A DNA stretch of 64,000 nt from Segatella copri. GTDB lineage: Bacteria; Bacteroidota; Bacteroidia; Bacteroidales; Bacteroidaceae. The notes under the pieces were generated by a model. It saw only the letters and a program-made list of their open reading frames with translations. It was not told the DNA's origin and did not search any database. Made by a program: the position numbers and the translations under genes. This document shows, piece after piece, positions 33,551-42,528 of the stretch. The DNA is taken from contig NZ_CP156891.1 in NCBI RefSeq assembly GCF_019249795.2, positions 651,001 through 715,000 of the forward strand, given 5' to 3'. The first letter of the stretch is position 1; each line of letters starts with the position of its first letter.

Positions 33551-34923
33551 AGTGATATGTATCTCTGGATTCTCTCAATGTAGTTGTTATCGAGAGCCGT
33601 ATCACCTCTTTTGAAGATGTCACAAATGGCATTATATTCATTAAGGGCATAGCCGACCGCCTGCGCCAAGGTAGACTTGGGCAGCAAATCTTTCCTGGAA
33701 GATATTTCCTCCAGTTTCTCCAATAAATCCTGCAAAATGTCCGGTGCATATGACTGCCGATAGGCTAGATGGTCTTCAACGGTCCATCCATTTACCCCAA
33801 CCTTATGTTTTTTGTCTTCTCGATAAAATCTGTTGAGGATATCTACGACCTCCTGAGCATCCTTGTCTTCCTTGCCGCAGTCGATGAAATCTCTCTTGAC
33901 ATGCTGCAGGCAGGCGATTCTCATAATGTCAGGATAAGCATCCGACTCCAGTTTCCGGTAAGGAGCATATGCATCACTCTGTATGGTACCTTTATAATCA
34001 GAGAATATGTTAAGTATGACCTGCTCAGAGCGTGATCCATCCTCATATACGAAGAAGACAAGTCCCAGTTTAGGCGCACTTACAGCCCAGAAGTAGCCTT
34101 TCTTCGAACCCTTGTCCGTAGGCTTTGTCTTGGCTAACAGCACTTTATGGTATGTCTCGTCTGCCGAGACATAATCCTGCTGCAACACTACTTGGCAGAT
34201 AGCCTTATAGAAGTTTTCCAGTACATCGGCACTTCTGGCAATCAGTTTGTTTGCCGTGGCTTTCCTTAACGTAAACCCATTGTCGGCAAAGTATTTGATG
34301 ATTCGCTCTACCGGCATGGAATAGATGTATCGCATCTGCAGGAGTCCTGCTGCAAAGGAAGGTGAATAGGAAGAATTCAACAACAGAGCCGGCGGAGTTT
34401 TCCCCGGATACATGATACTTCCATCAGTATAAGTGTTGATGTGATACACGGTCTTGATGAATTTGATGGGTTCCATGCTGTAACGTATACAGGTACGAGT
34501 TCCGAAGAGACGCAACGTCTTCAAAAACTCTGCATCCATGACTGGATCTATCGTAACATGCACCTCTTTCATCTCGTAATGCATGTCACGCTTGGCTCCG
34601 TTGTTTTTGCGTGCCTTTCTCTTTTCGGCCTGCTCTGTTTTCTTCTTGTCAAATTCCTCCTGGGTCATCGAGTCTTGTGGATTCTTTTCCTGACGTTCGG
34701 ACTTCTTGCCTGAAACGAGCTTGCCGAGTGCCTTGTTCTGACGATTCGCTTTGTCAATGGCGATTCCTTTCTGGACGAGTAATTCTTCTAATGACTTTAT
34801 ACGTTCAATGAGTTCGTTGACCTGTGTAGTCAATGAACTCACCGTAGCATTAGCTTGCTGAAGCTGTTCGTTTGCAAGCTGAAGCTGTTTCTTTAAAAGT
34901 ACTATAATTTCGTCCTTTTTCAT
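33551..34923 (-). pseudogene. N-terminal part of interrupted IS66 tnpC (copy 2)
   Basis: Encodes about 457 residues nearly identical to TnpC of copy 1 up to QRYISLS, then runs out of frame into the IS110 insert and stops at 33505. The final catalytic segment is lost to 30589-30805. Confidence 0.9.
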
Positions 34924-35023
34924 AGTGCAAAGGTACGAAAAAATATCGAGATATGCAAGGATTTTTAGATATTTATTTTTCTATCTTATTGATACACAGT
35001 TCATTAAATATAATCTTATGCGC

Positions 35024-35371
35024 CTATAGATTAAGCCGTTTCCTATATCTCATACTTTTCAGGCAAATTCCGCTCATGATGGCAGATAGCGTCTTGTACG
35101 GCATTTTGCATTGTTTGCTTTGGGGATCAAAGAATGGTAATTCAAAGGTTCCTCGCTCCAGTCGCTTCTGATACAGCAAGAAACCGTCGCCATCCCATTT
35201 TAGCATTTTTACCTGCTGGCGGTTCTTGGAGAAGAAGATGAAGACGGCACCACCGAGTGGCGGCAGCTCCATCTCCGTCCTCACAATCTGGTACAGGCCA
35301 TTTATGCCCATGTTCATTCGGACATATCGCTGGCAGACGTAATACTGGGTGTTTTCGTTTAATCCAAACAT
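35024..35371 (-). CDS. tnpB: IS66 accessory protein TnpB (copy 2)
   Basis: The 115-residue product is identical to that of copy 1, including MELPPLGGAVFIFFSKNR. Intact although the element's tnpC is broken; it overlaps tnpA by 13 nt. Confidence 0.92.
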   Translation of the reverse strand: MFGLNENTQYYVCQRYVRMNMGINGLYQIVRTEMELPPLGGAVFIFFSKNRQQVKMLKWDGDGFLLYQKRLERGTFELPFFDPQSKQCKMPYKTLSAIMSGICLKSMRYRKRLNL

Positions 35372-35769
35372 AGCAAGTCCTCCTTCTCGTAAAGTTTCAT
35401 CAGATGCATGACTGATTTGGCACTACCTTTCTTGATGGTGACTATCGTTCCATTGGGAAAGGTTAAGGTTATGCCGAAAAGATAATTTTCCGGGCAGACG
35501 GAATCGGATGGCATTTCCATGGGAAGGAACATCATCCCAGTGTCCTTGGCTGTTGCTTCGGAACATTCCTTACGGGCTTCGGCCTGAAGCAGACGAATCT
35601 GCTGTTTGGCTAACCTAACAGAATAACCTTTCTCTGACATCCATCTATGCATCGAGCGATGGTTTACATGCCGTTCCTTTAAAAAAGGAATCAAACTGGC
35701 TTTTGGATTATGATTCAAATGAATCTGGAAGGCATTCCATGCCCTCTCATAACGTTCTGTTGCTCTCAT
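35359..35769 (-). CDS. tnpA: IS66 accessory protein TnpA (copy 2)
   Basis: A 136-residue product identical to copy 1. The start is at 35769 by the same argument: the longer frame begins within the -7 element at 35797-35804. Confidence 0.9.
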   Translation of the reverse strand: MRATERYERAWNAFQIHLNHNPKASLIPFLKERHVNHRSMHRWMSEKGYSVRLAKQQIRLLQAEARKECSEATAKDTGMMFLPMEMPSDSVCPENYLFGITLTFPNGTIVTIKKGSAKSVMHLMKLYEKEDLLCLD

Positions 35770-35850
35770 AATTTCGTTGCTTTTAAAATTATGGTGCAAA
35801 GGTAAGAACTTTTACGATAAAGGGCAAGGTATAAACGCGGAGCCGCTTAC

Positions 35851-35858
35851 ATACTTCT
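35851..35858. repeat. Right 8-bp target duplication of IS66 copy 2
   Basis: ATACTTCT, identical to 30520-30527. Confidence 0.85.
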
Positions 35859-35990
35859 TGTGATTTTATGATACTTTTTCGTAAAACAATCCGAAAGTAT
35901 CATTTTTATATATATCAGCATATCAGACATTTACGCTATTATTTTCACCAGATAATGATACTTTGATACTTTTTTCATGAAAAACTTTTT
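35851..35990. repeat. Right arm of the large imperfect inverted repeat
   Basis: The reverse complement reads TTTTTCATGAAAAAAGTATC, then more AAGTATCAT words, TCTGATATGCTGATAT, AATGATACTTTCGGATTG and TATCATAAAATCACAAGAAG, matching the left arm in order. The outer edge lies at about 35990, just before the truncated frame at 35923-36114. Confidence 0.75.
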
Positions 35991-36114
35991 TGTGCAGGAA
36001 ATAAATATGGAGAAAAGGCAGCTGCATTACTTTCATGGATATCAGCAGGAAGAGAAGAAGAAGCTCTCTGACAAGCTTGCCGCTAACGGGCATTGGTTTC
36101 CAAAAATCTCTCAT
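35923..36114 (-). pseudogene. Possible 5' remnant of the receptor gene of the orphan sigma operon
   Basis: Directly after the anti-sigma stop, AGGAGG (36128-36123) lies 8 nt before an ATG at 36114, a rare clear Shine-Dalgarno in this window. The frame begins MRDFWKPMPVSGKLVRELLL and then LFLLISMKVMQLPFL, which is hydrophobic like a signal segment. After about 42 codons it enters the inverted-repeat arm and ends. Position suggests the third gene of the operon, cut off by the repeat element; homology cannot be shown. Confidence 0.35.
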
Positions 36115-36131
36115 AAACTTATCCTCCTATC

Positions 36132-36839
36132 TTATTTCACCACCAATGTGCCATCAGCATATTCTATCTGTATGCGGTCGAAAGCATTCAATATCTCCAG
36201 GTTCTGCTCCAAAGTCTTCGTCTTGTTCCAGTTGAAGAAGAGACGGATGTGCTGGGCACCGGCATCCACATACTCCACCTTAACATGATAGAAACCGGAT
36301 AGCTGAGCCAGGATGGCTCCCAATTCTGCATCGTCAAACACCACAGGCTTCATATCGAGCGAATCCTTATTCTCAGCTGTTGCAGCACGAAGACTGTCGT
36401 TCGTCAGCGCCTGGGTTGTTGCCATCTGTTCGTTCACAGCTTTGTTATCCGCTGTCTGATCAGAAGCCGGGAATCCCAACCAACCATTGTGAATCGCAGC
36501 CAAGGCTACCCCCGAAAGGAAGATGATGCCGACGATGGATGCGGCAATCTTCATCCGGTTGCGATAAGCGCTCTTAGATTTGCTGGCATCTATCGCCAAC
36601 TTATCCTCGTGATGAGCCTGCACAAACTCCTTCCAAGCCTCATCCACATCCACCTCCTTCGGATTGGCTTTCTTGCCAGCCATTCTCGCCATCACCAGTT
36701 CATGGAAAAACTCCTTCACTTCCTCATCGGCAAGCAGGCGCTCCACCTGCTCGTCGGTATATTTACCGGGATGCTCCTGCATGTCAAAGAGCATCATCCG
36801 CTTTTCTTCTTTACTCATGTTTGTCATTGTCTTGCTCAT
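36132..36839 (-). CDS. FecR-like anti-sigma factor (orphan operon)
   Basis: A 235-residue paralogue of the anti-sigma factor at 21198. Its cytoplasmic N-terminal part contains LADEEVKEFFHELVMARM, the membrane segment is about residues 92-112 (IAASIVGIIFLSGVALAAIHNG), and it ends in the DUF4974-like domain (LSGFYHVKVEYVDAGAQHIRLFFNWNKTKTLEQNLEILNAFDRIQIEYADG). Its start overlaps the sigma stop by 4 nt. No TonB receptor follows; instead the insertion-sequence region begins. Confidence 0.87.
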   Translation of the reverse strand: MSKTMTNMSKEEKRMMLFDMQEHPGKYTDEQVERLLADEEVKEFFHELVMARMAGKKANPKEVDVDEAWKEFVQAHHEDKLAIDASKSKSAYRNRMKIAASIVGIIFLSGVALAAIHNGWLGFPASDQTADNKAVNEQMATTQALTNDSLRAATAENKDSLDMKPVVFDDAELGAILAQLSGFYHVKVEYVDAGAQHIRLFFNWNKTKTLEQNLEILNAFDRIQIEYADGTLVVK

Positions 36840-37315
36840 TTAAATTGTTTCTTAATCCAGTCCATCGCCTTCGAGAGATGGTTGAACACCGTCACCTTGC
36901 TCACTCCCACTTCATCAGCCACCTCTTGATAAGATTTCTCCTGAAGATAGCGCAGACGGAAAATGAGTTGCCGGATAGGCGGTTCCAGGTCTTCGATGAG
37001 AAGCATCAGCCGGTCGAGTCGCTCGTCGGTCTCTTCCGAGAGAATCACGTCGGCACCATCCAGCAGCAGCTTCGCCACCCTTTCCTTCACGCTCTTATGA
37101 GCTATCAGGTTGAGACAGCGGTTGCGGACGCTCCGCATCAAGTAACCTTCCTCACTCCCAGGCACCAGAACCACATCATCGGCAAGAATCTGGGCGAATA
37201 CTTCGCTCACCACATCCTTGCTCTCGTCATCATCCGAAAGAATGCATCTGGCCAGATTGTACATCTTCGCGTAATGCTGACGAAATAACTGTTCTATGTC
37301 CTTTTTTCTGTTCAT
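36836..37315 (-). CDS. ECF RNA polymerase sigma factor (orphan operon)
   Basis: A 159-residue ECF sigma factor. Region 2 is about residues 8-75 (LFRQHYAKMYNLARCILSDDDESKDVVSEVFAQI) and region 4 about 100-155 (LIFRLRYLQEKSYQEVADEVGVSKVTVFNHLSKAMDWIKKQF). Coupled by a 4-nt overlap to the anti-sigma gene. Its normal regulon would include a downstream receptor gene, which is missing here, so it may act in trans or be non-functional. A -7 element lies at 37426-37433 on the minus strand. Confidence 0.92.
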   Translation of the reverse strand: MNRKKDIEQLFRQHYAKMYNLARCILSDDDESKDVVSEVFAQILADDVVLVPGSEEGYLMRSVRNRCLNLIAHKSVKERVAKLLLDGADVILSEETDERLDRLMLLIEDLEPPIRQLIFRLRYLQEKSYQEVADEVGVSKVTVFNHLSKAMDWIKKQFK

Positions 37316-37425
37316 ATACTATCTATACAGTTGAGCCAAGCGAAAAACTAAGCAAAACATCAACTTTTTTGTTTTTTTCTTTAAATCCGAATCGAAATCA
37401 CCAAGAATCTCCCCGGATTGGAATG

Positions 37426-37433
37426 CAAAAGTA
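37426..37433 (-). promoter_or_regulatory. -7 element (TACTTTTG) upstream of the orphan sigma operon
   Basis: Matches TAnnTTTG on the minus strand with a leader of about 105 nt. Confidence 0.5.
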
Positions 37434-37492
37434 CACAATCTATCGGAGATAGAAGACAAATGGTAAGGATAAATCGATTTTCAGTTGATTTA

Positions 37493-37524
37493 TTTGTTCA
37501 TTCCAACATTTTTTAGTACTTTTG
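37493..37524 (+). promoter_or_regulatory. Promoter of the radical SAM gene
   Basis: TTTG at 37493-37496 and TACTTTTG at 37517-37524, 20-bp spacer. Confidence 0.75.
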
Positions 37525-37560
37525 CCCACCAAATAACGAATAAGTTAATAAAATAAGATT

Positions 37561-38328
37561 ATGTCAACGATTATTTATCCATCACCGATATTCGGTCCGG
37601 TAAACTCCCGCCGTCTGGGAGTTTCATTGGGCATCAACCTCATGCCATCTGATGGCAAGGTCTGTTCATTCGACTGCGTTTATTGCGAATGCGGATTCAA
37701 CGCCGACTTCCGTCCTAAGAAAAAGCGCCCTACCCGCGAGGAGGTAAGAGAAGGATTGGAGAAGGTTCTGAAAGAGCGCCACGACAACAACCAGCCTCTG
37801 GACGACATCACCTTCGCCGGAAACGGTGAACCTACGGGGCACCCAGACTTCAAGGGCATCGTGGAAGATACGATGGAACTCTGCAAGAAATATTTCCCTG
37901 AAGCACAAGTATCCGTACTCAGCAACGCCACCTATATATATAAGGAGGAAGTGAGAGAGGCGCTGATGCTCGTGGATAACAACATCCTGAAACTGGATAC
38001 CGTGGATATGGATTACATCAAGAAGCTGGACCGCCCTCAGCAGCCTAACTACGACGTGAAGGATGTAATCAAATATCTGAAGATGTTTAAGGGGCACGTC
38101 ATCATCCAGACCATGTTCCTGAGAGGTGACGGTTTGGACAATACCAGCGAGCATTTCGTAGCTCCTTGGCTGGAGGCAGTGAAAGACATCCAGCCTCAGC
38201 AGGTAATGGTTTATACCATCGCCCGCGAAACACCAGACAAGTTGCTGGAAAAGGCACCAAAGGAAGTTCTCGATGCCATCAAGGAGCGTGTAGAGGCTCT
38301 GGGCATCAAGTGTACAGCCAGCTATTAA
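37561..38328 (+). CDS. Radical SAM protein
   Basis: A 255-residue enzyme with the CX3CX2C iron-sulfur motif at C35, C39 and C42 (CSFDCVYC) and the SAM-contacting segment ITFAGNGEPTGHPDF. The N-terminus IFGPVNSRRLGVSLGINLMPSDGK is shared with a widespread group of short radical SAM proteins of unknown reaction. It is cytoplasmic and oxygen-sensitive by class. Followed at 47 and 49 bp by a kinase and an exporter gene on the same strand, probably one transcript. Confidence 0.92.
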   Translation: MSTIIYPSPIFGPVNSRRLGVSLGINLMPSDGKVCSFDCVYCECGFNADFRPKKKRPTREEVREGLEKVLKERHDNNQPLDDITFAGNGEPTGHPDFKGIVEDTMELCKKYFPEAQVSVLSNATYIYKEEVREALMLVDNNILKLDTVDMDYIKKLDRPQQPNYDVKDVIKYLKMFKGHVIIQTMFLRGDGLDNTSEHFVAPWLEAVKDIQPQQVMVYTIARETPDKLLEKAPKEVLDAIKERVEALGIKCTASY

Positions 38329-38374
38329 GAGATAATCAGGATAAGAAAGAAAAGCAAGTAGAAAAAAAGAAAGA

Positions 38375-39196
38375 ATGAAAGCGAAAAGTAATATCCTTAT
38401 TATCAGCGACATGTGTGGCTACGGAAAGGTATCTGCCGCAGTTCAGATGCCTATCCTCTCTTATATGGGACTCGATGTGTTCAATCTGCCCACCATGCTC
38501 ATCAGTAACACCTTCCCATACGGCAAGTATGCCATTCTGGAATGCACTTCGTATATCGAGGAAGCCTTGCAGAAGTGGAACGAACTGGGCATTCATTTTG
38601 ATGCCATCACCACGGGTTTCATGGCTTCGGAGCGTCAGGCTAAGCTGGTGGCACGTTATTGCAGAGAACAGGCAGCACTGGGCACCGACATCTATGTGGA
38701 TCCCGTGATGGGCGATTACGGCAAGCTCTATGGTGGAGCCAGTGAGAGTACCGTGAGATGCATGAAGGAGATGCTGAGCGTATCGCATCTCTGTTTTCCC
38801 AACTATACCGAGGCTTGTCTGCTGACGGATTCGGAATACAAGGAAGAGGGAATCTCGGAGAAGGATGCCTATGAACTGATAGATAAACTGAGAGCCATCG
38901 GTTCCCACTCCGTACTCATCACCTCGTGCATCGTAGAGGGTCAGCATGCCGTAGTAGGTTTCAATCATCTTACAAAAGAGTATTTCCTCCTGCCCTACGA
39001 AGAAATCCCCGTTCAGTTCCCGGGCACCGGCGACATCTTCTCCAGCATCATCGTGGGCAGACTGAAGGATGGCGATCAGCTTCGCCATGCCACCCGCATC
39101 GCCATGGATACCCTGCGCAACTGGATAGACATCAACAAGGATGACAAGGACAAGAACCGAGGTATTCCGATAGAAAGGCATCTGGGGGACTTGTAG
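38375..39196 (+). CDS. Pyridoxal/pyridoxamine (or HMP-type) kinase
   Basis: A 273-residue ribokinase-fold kinase. It opens ILIISDMCGYGKVSAAVQMPILSYMG as in PdxK/PdxY proteins, has the VDPVMGDYGKLYGG phosphate region, and ends with the anion-hole/catalytic GTGD motif (QFPGTGDIFSSIIVG). It should phosphorylate B6 vitamers, with hydroxymethylpyrimidine as an alternative substrate. It lies between the radical SAM and exporter genes, likely cotranscribed. Confidence 0.88.
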   Translation: MKAKSNILIISDMCGYGKVSAAVQMPILSYMGLDVFNLPTMLISNTFPYGKYAILECTSYIEEALQKWNELGIHFDAITTGFMASERQAKLVARYCREQAALGTDIYVDPVMGDYGKLYGGASESTVRCMKEMLSVSHLCFPNYTEACLLTDSEYKEEGISEKDAYELIDKLRAIGSHSVLITSCIVEGQHAVVGFNHLTKEYFLLPYEEIPVQFPGTGDIFSSIIVGRLKDGDQLRHATRIAMDTLRNWIDINKDDKDKNRGIPIERHLGDL

Positions 39197-39244
39197 ATTG
39201 CCATTTAGCAAACACAGAAGCAAGGGAATACCAATTAAATTATA

Positions 39245-40183
39245 ATGGAAAAGAAAGAAACAAATACACTCAGTATATTTCAGCGACCGGTATGGGTAAG
39301 CCTGTTCGCCCTTACGGCTGCTATCTCGTGGGGATGGGCTTACCCATTGATAAAAATGGGAATGGAGGAATATCAGATTACAGCAGACATGACCGGAAGC
39401 AAGATGCTTTTTGCCGGCATCCGCTTCTTCATCTCCGGCATCATCATCCTTGCCATCGCAAGAAGTTCACACCGTGAATTCGGATTCAAGAAGAAAGCTG
39501 TTCAAGAAAATGTCTGGTTCCTTCTCCTCTATGCACTCCTCAACACCACCCTTCATTATGCCTTCTTCTATTTCGGACTCTCGCATAATGCAGGAGCACG
39601 TTCGGCGATACTCAATTCTATGAGCGTCTTCACGGTGGTTATCCTTGCCTGTATCTTCTTCAAGAGCGACAGGATGACGTGGCAAAAGGCATTGGGCTGC
39701 ATCATCGGATTCCTAGGCATCCTAGCCTTGAACCTTGGCGGAAAGGAAAGCGGTAGTTTCACTTTCCTGGGCGATGGTATGATTATCCTCAACGCCCTGT
39801 GTGGAGCCAGTGCTTCCCTGCTGACCCGAGGATTGAGCAAGAGAGTGGATGTTTTCGTAGGAACCGGTTATTCGCTGAGTATCGGTGGAGCCTTGCTGGT
39901 GATTCCTGCATTGTTAATGGGTGGCTATCTGCCAGTCATCAGCCTCTGGGGCATCACCATCCTTCTGCTGCTCATTGCCATCTCAACCATCAGTTTCGCT
40001 CTCTACAATAAACTATTGAGCTGCAATCCCGTAGGAAAGGTAGCAATATACAATTCGCTCATCCCCGTAGTAGGAGCCATCACCTCCTGCCTCTGTCTTG
40101 GTGAAACCTTCTACTGGAAGTATCTGATAGCAGGCGCATTGGCTACTGCCGGAATTTATATCATCAATAAAGGGAAGAAATAA
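39245..40183 (+). CDS. EamA/DMT-superfamily transporter
   Basis: A 312-residue inner-membrane protein with ten predicted membrane segments arranged as two EamA repeats (first near FALTAAISWGWAYPLIKMGM, second ending FYWKYLIAGALATAGIYIINKGKK). Such proteins usually export metabolites or amino acids; the substrate is unknown. Third gene of a presumed operon with the radical SAM protein and kinase. Convergent with the following TonB receptor gene. Confidence 0.92.
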   Translation: MEKKETNTLSIFQRPVWVSLFALTAAISWGWAYPLIKMGMEEYQITADMTGSKMLFAGIRFFISGIIILAIARSSHREFGFKKKAVQENVWFLLLYALLNTTLHYAFFYFGLSHNAGARSAILNSMSVFTVVILACIFFKSDRMTWQKALGCIIGFLGILALNLGGKESGSFTFLGDGMIILNALCGASASLLTRGLSKRVDVFVGTGYSLSIGGALLVIPALLMGGYLPVISLWGITILLLLIAISTISFALYNKLLSCNPVGKVAIYNSLIPVVGAITSCLCLGETFYWKYLIAGALATAGIYIINKGKK

Positions 40184-40227
40184 ATTCCAGCTGTTGCCAA
40201 TGCAACCCATATAGAAAGCAAAGCCAA

Positions 40228-42333
40228 CTATTTCAAGATACCCGTTTCTCGCTCCTCATTGTTGATATTCCGCTGTATCTTACGGTATTCCTTTCCCCGA
40301 TTGATATTCCAGGCAACACCGATACGGAGCAAATTACCTCCCGAATTGTCATAACCACGAACCTGCTTACGGAGTAATGCGTTGACGATTTCTGCAGAAT
40401 AGGATTTCGGATGAGCCATAAACGGATTATGCATATAGAGCGTAAAATCGAAATCACCTATATGATAACTGGCTGAGGTTGCCAATGAAGGTGGATTATG
40501 CCCGATGTTCTCTCCCTCCATAAAGTTCCAACCGTTATCAGCATACAGCATCACTGTCCATTTTCCCCAATATCCCTGTAATGTTCCACCATAATTATAA
40601 GCAGTATAACAATAACTGTACTCATCGCCCTTATTGAAAAAACGGTAAATACCTGCATTCACAGAGAATATAAGGTGGTCGGGGATAATGTCAAACCGGG
40701 TATCATTCGTAAGATACAACATATTACAATGGGGCTGATTCGTCTGGGAATAAAGAAACTGATCATTTTCCGTGCGGGTGTATTTCGCCAAATCACAATG
40801 ACGATTGATGCGATAATTCAAGGTAAAATCAGTATTTATCCTTGGTTTACTGAAAGAGAATACCACCCAGTTCTCATATCTACTGCTAGGCTTAAGCGAA
40901 GGATTACCCACAGTCCATTCCATACTGTTCTTTCGAATACGGGTATCCGAAATCATAGCTATCTGCGAAATATGCTGTGATAATTCACTTCCCAAGCGGA
41001 TCTGAAACGAAGATGTCAAGGAATAAGCCAATGTGAGTTTCGGACGACAAAGCCAAAAACTAAATTCCTCATCTCCCTGTCGATAAGACTGATTACTCAA
41101 CCCGAAGCCAGCCACATAAGTTAAACGGGATGTTCCTTCCTTGAATTGTCCCAAACTTCCCTTGATTTGTGCAAAACCATAAATACCCAATGAACGGATA
41201 CCATTCTCGCTAACCACATCACCCAAATACTGATTATCCATATATTTCCAGTTCAAGTTGGTTCCTGCAGAAAAAGTAAAGGGTTTCAACCGGTTTTCAT
41301 AGATAGCCTCGGCTATGAGCGAATAGGTCTTTCCATCTACCTGATATTGATAGGGGTCGCCCTCACCTTCATAATAGGCTCCTTTGGTGTGGATATAAGT
41401 GCCCAAAACATCTGCCGACAAAGACTGATGCTTGCCCAACTGATGATAGAAATACAAATCGAGAGCAGGAGTAAAGTTCCTACCCTTGCTGGTTCTGTAA
41501 ACAGGATATGCAGGCTTTCCTGATTCAGAAAACCACACCTCATTCGATGTATAAGGCTGATTGCAGAAATCCGTGGTAAGCGTTGTCTGGAATACATATA
41601 ATGCAGAATCAGCCAGATTATACTTCAACTGCAATGTATTACCATAATTTTGAGTTGCCCCATTCATGATTTTTCGAGATATCTGATACTCAGAACCATC
41701 ATGTAGAAGATACTGAGCATCCTCATTATATTCGGATGCCTTATTATTCACATAAGTCTGCTCATATAAAATATTCAATTGGCTCTTGCCCCTATTGACA
41801 GATGCATAGACATCGTTCGAACCGAGCTTGGTAGTTAGCGCATTGGTCAAGTTGAAGCCCAAACTGCCACCCGATGAAGCCCTGCGGGTATGAATATCTA
41901 TCACGTATGCAATATTCTTTCCATATCTTACGCCAGGACTGTCGATATAATCTACACTCATAATAGAAGCTACATCCAGCATCTGCACGTCATGTATATT
42001 GGCGAGAATGCCATTGATACGAATCTGCACTTCTCCCTTATGATCGGTAGCAGAAATGGAACGGCCAGCCTCATCAACCCTAATATGAGGCAAAGCCAAC
42101 TTTCCTAAAAGCGAAAAACCAGAAAAAGAACGCTGCTTCTGAATATCGCTTGGGAATATCAACTTGCCATCTTCCTTGTTGACTACTCGTGCCGCCTTCA
42201 CAACAACCTCTTGCAAGGCTATAGAATCATTCGATACCTTCTGGATCTCCTGGGCACTTATTTCTGCACAAGAGATCAATGCCCACAGCATCACCATAGC
42301 TGTTAACAATTTACTTTTCGTCATTGTCATCAT
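40228..42333 (-). CDS. TonB-dependent receptor-like outer-membrane protein
   Basis: A 701-residue protein (an ATG at 42324 is also possible) with a signal peptide (LLTAMVMLWALISCAEISAQ). The plug begins LQEVVVKAARVVNKEDGKLIFPSDIQKQR and includes GEVQIRINGILANIHDVQMLDVASIMSVDYIDSPGVRYG, followed by the barrel. No carboxypeptidase-like domain and no SusD partner. It is divergent from a membrane-bound winged-helix regulator at 42529, which is a plausible controller. Ligand unknown. Confidence 0.88.
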   Translation of the reverse strand: MMTMTKSKLLTAMVMLWALISCAEISAQEIQKVSNDSIALQEVVVKAARVVNKEDGKLIFPSDIQKQRSFSGFSLLGKLALPHIRVDEAGRSISATDHKGEVQIRINGILANIHDVQMLDVASIMSVDYIDSPGVRYGKNIAYVIDIHTRRASSGGSLGFNLTNALTTKLGSNDVYASVNRGKSQLNILYEQTYVNNKASEYNEDAQYLLHDGSEYQISRKIMNGATQNYGNTLQLKYNLADSALYVFQTTLTTDFCNQPYTSNEVWFSESGKPAYPVYRTSKGRNFTPALDLYFYHQLGKHQSLSADVLGTYIHTKGAYYEGEGDPYQYQVDGKTYSLIAEAIYENRLKPFTFSAGTNLNWKYMDNQYLGDVVSENGIRSLGIYGFAQIKGSLGQFKEGTSRLTYVAGFGLSNQSYRQGDEEFSFWLCRPKLTLAYSLTSSFQIRLGSELSQHISQIAMISDTRIRKNSMEWTVGNPSLKPSSRYENWVVFSFSKPRINTDFTLNYRINRHCDLAKYTRTENDQFLYSQTNQPHCNMLYLTNDTRFDIIPDHLIFSVNAGIYRFFNKGDEYSYCYTAYNYGGTLQGYWGKWTVMLYADNGWNFMEGENIGHNPPSLATSASYHIGDFDFTLYMHNPFMAHPKSYSAEIVNALLRKQVRGYDNSGGNLLRIGVAWNINRGKEYRKIQRNINNEERETGILK

Positions 42334-42362
42334 ATACTTTTTCTAAAACTTGTTTTCTGCTG

Positions 42363-42370
42363 CAAAGGTA
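42363..42370 (-). promoter_or_regulatory. -7 element of the receptor gene
   Basis: TACCTTTG on the minus strand, about 30 nt before the start. -33 weak. The 195-bp divergent region shows no other obvious repeat. Confidence 0.6.
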
Positions 42371-42475
42371 TCAAAAAGAGAAGACCGAAGCGAAAAATAT
42401 GGCTGACATGAGTCTGACATTTATCAATTAACGAATATTATATCTAGTTTTATACCATCTTTCATAGAATTTCTG

Positions 42476-42483
42476 TACTTTTG
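42476..42483 (+). promoter_or_regulatory. -7 element of the membrane regulator gene
   Basis: TACTTTTG, 45 bp before the ATG at 42529. -33 not convincing, which fits an activated promoter. Confidence 0.55.
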
Positions 42484-42528
42484 CATTTGATTCTTTAAAC
42501 AGTATATCATTTAAACAGAATAGATAAT

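Larger units (their letters stand above)
30528..35850 (-). mobile_element. IS66-family insertion sequence copy 2, interrupted by IS110 elements
   Basis: Nearly identical to copy 1 at both ends and in tnpA/tnpB, with its own target duplication ATACTTCT. A 2,745-bp insert (30806-33550) splits tnpC after codon position corresponding to about residue 457 of copy 1. Removing the insert restores the copy 1 sequence with only a GAT ambiguity at the junction. Total length 5,323 bp. Confidence 0.92.
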
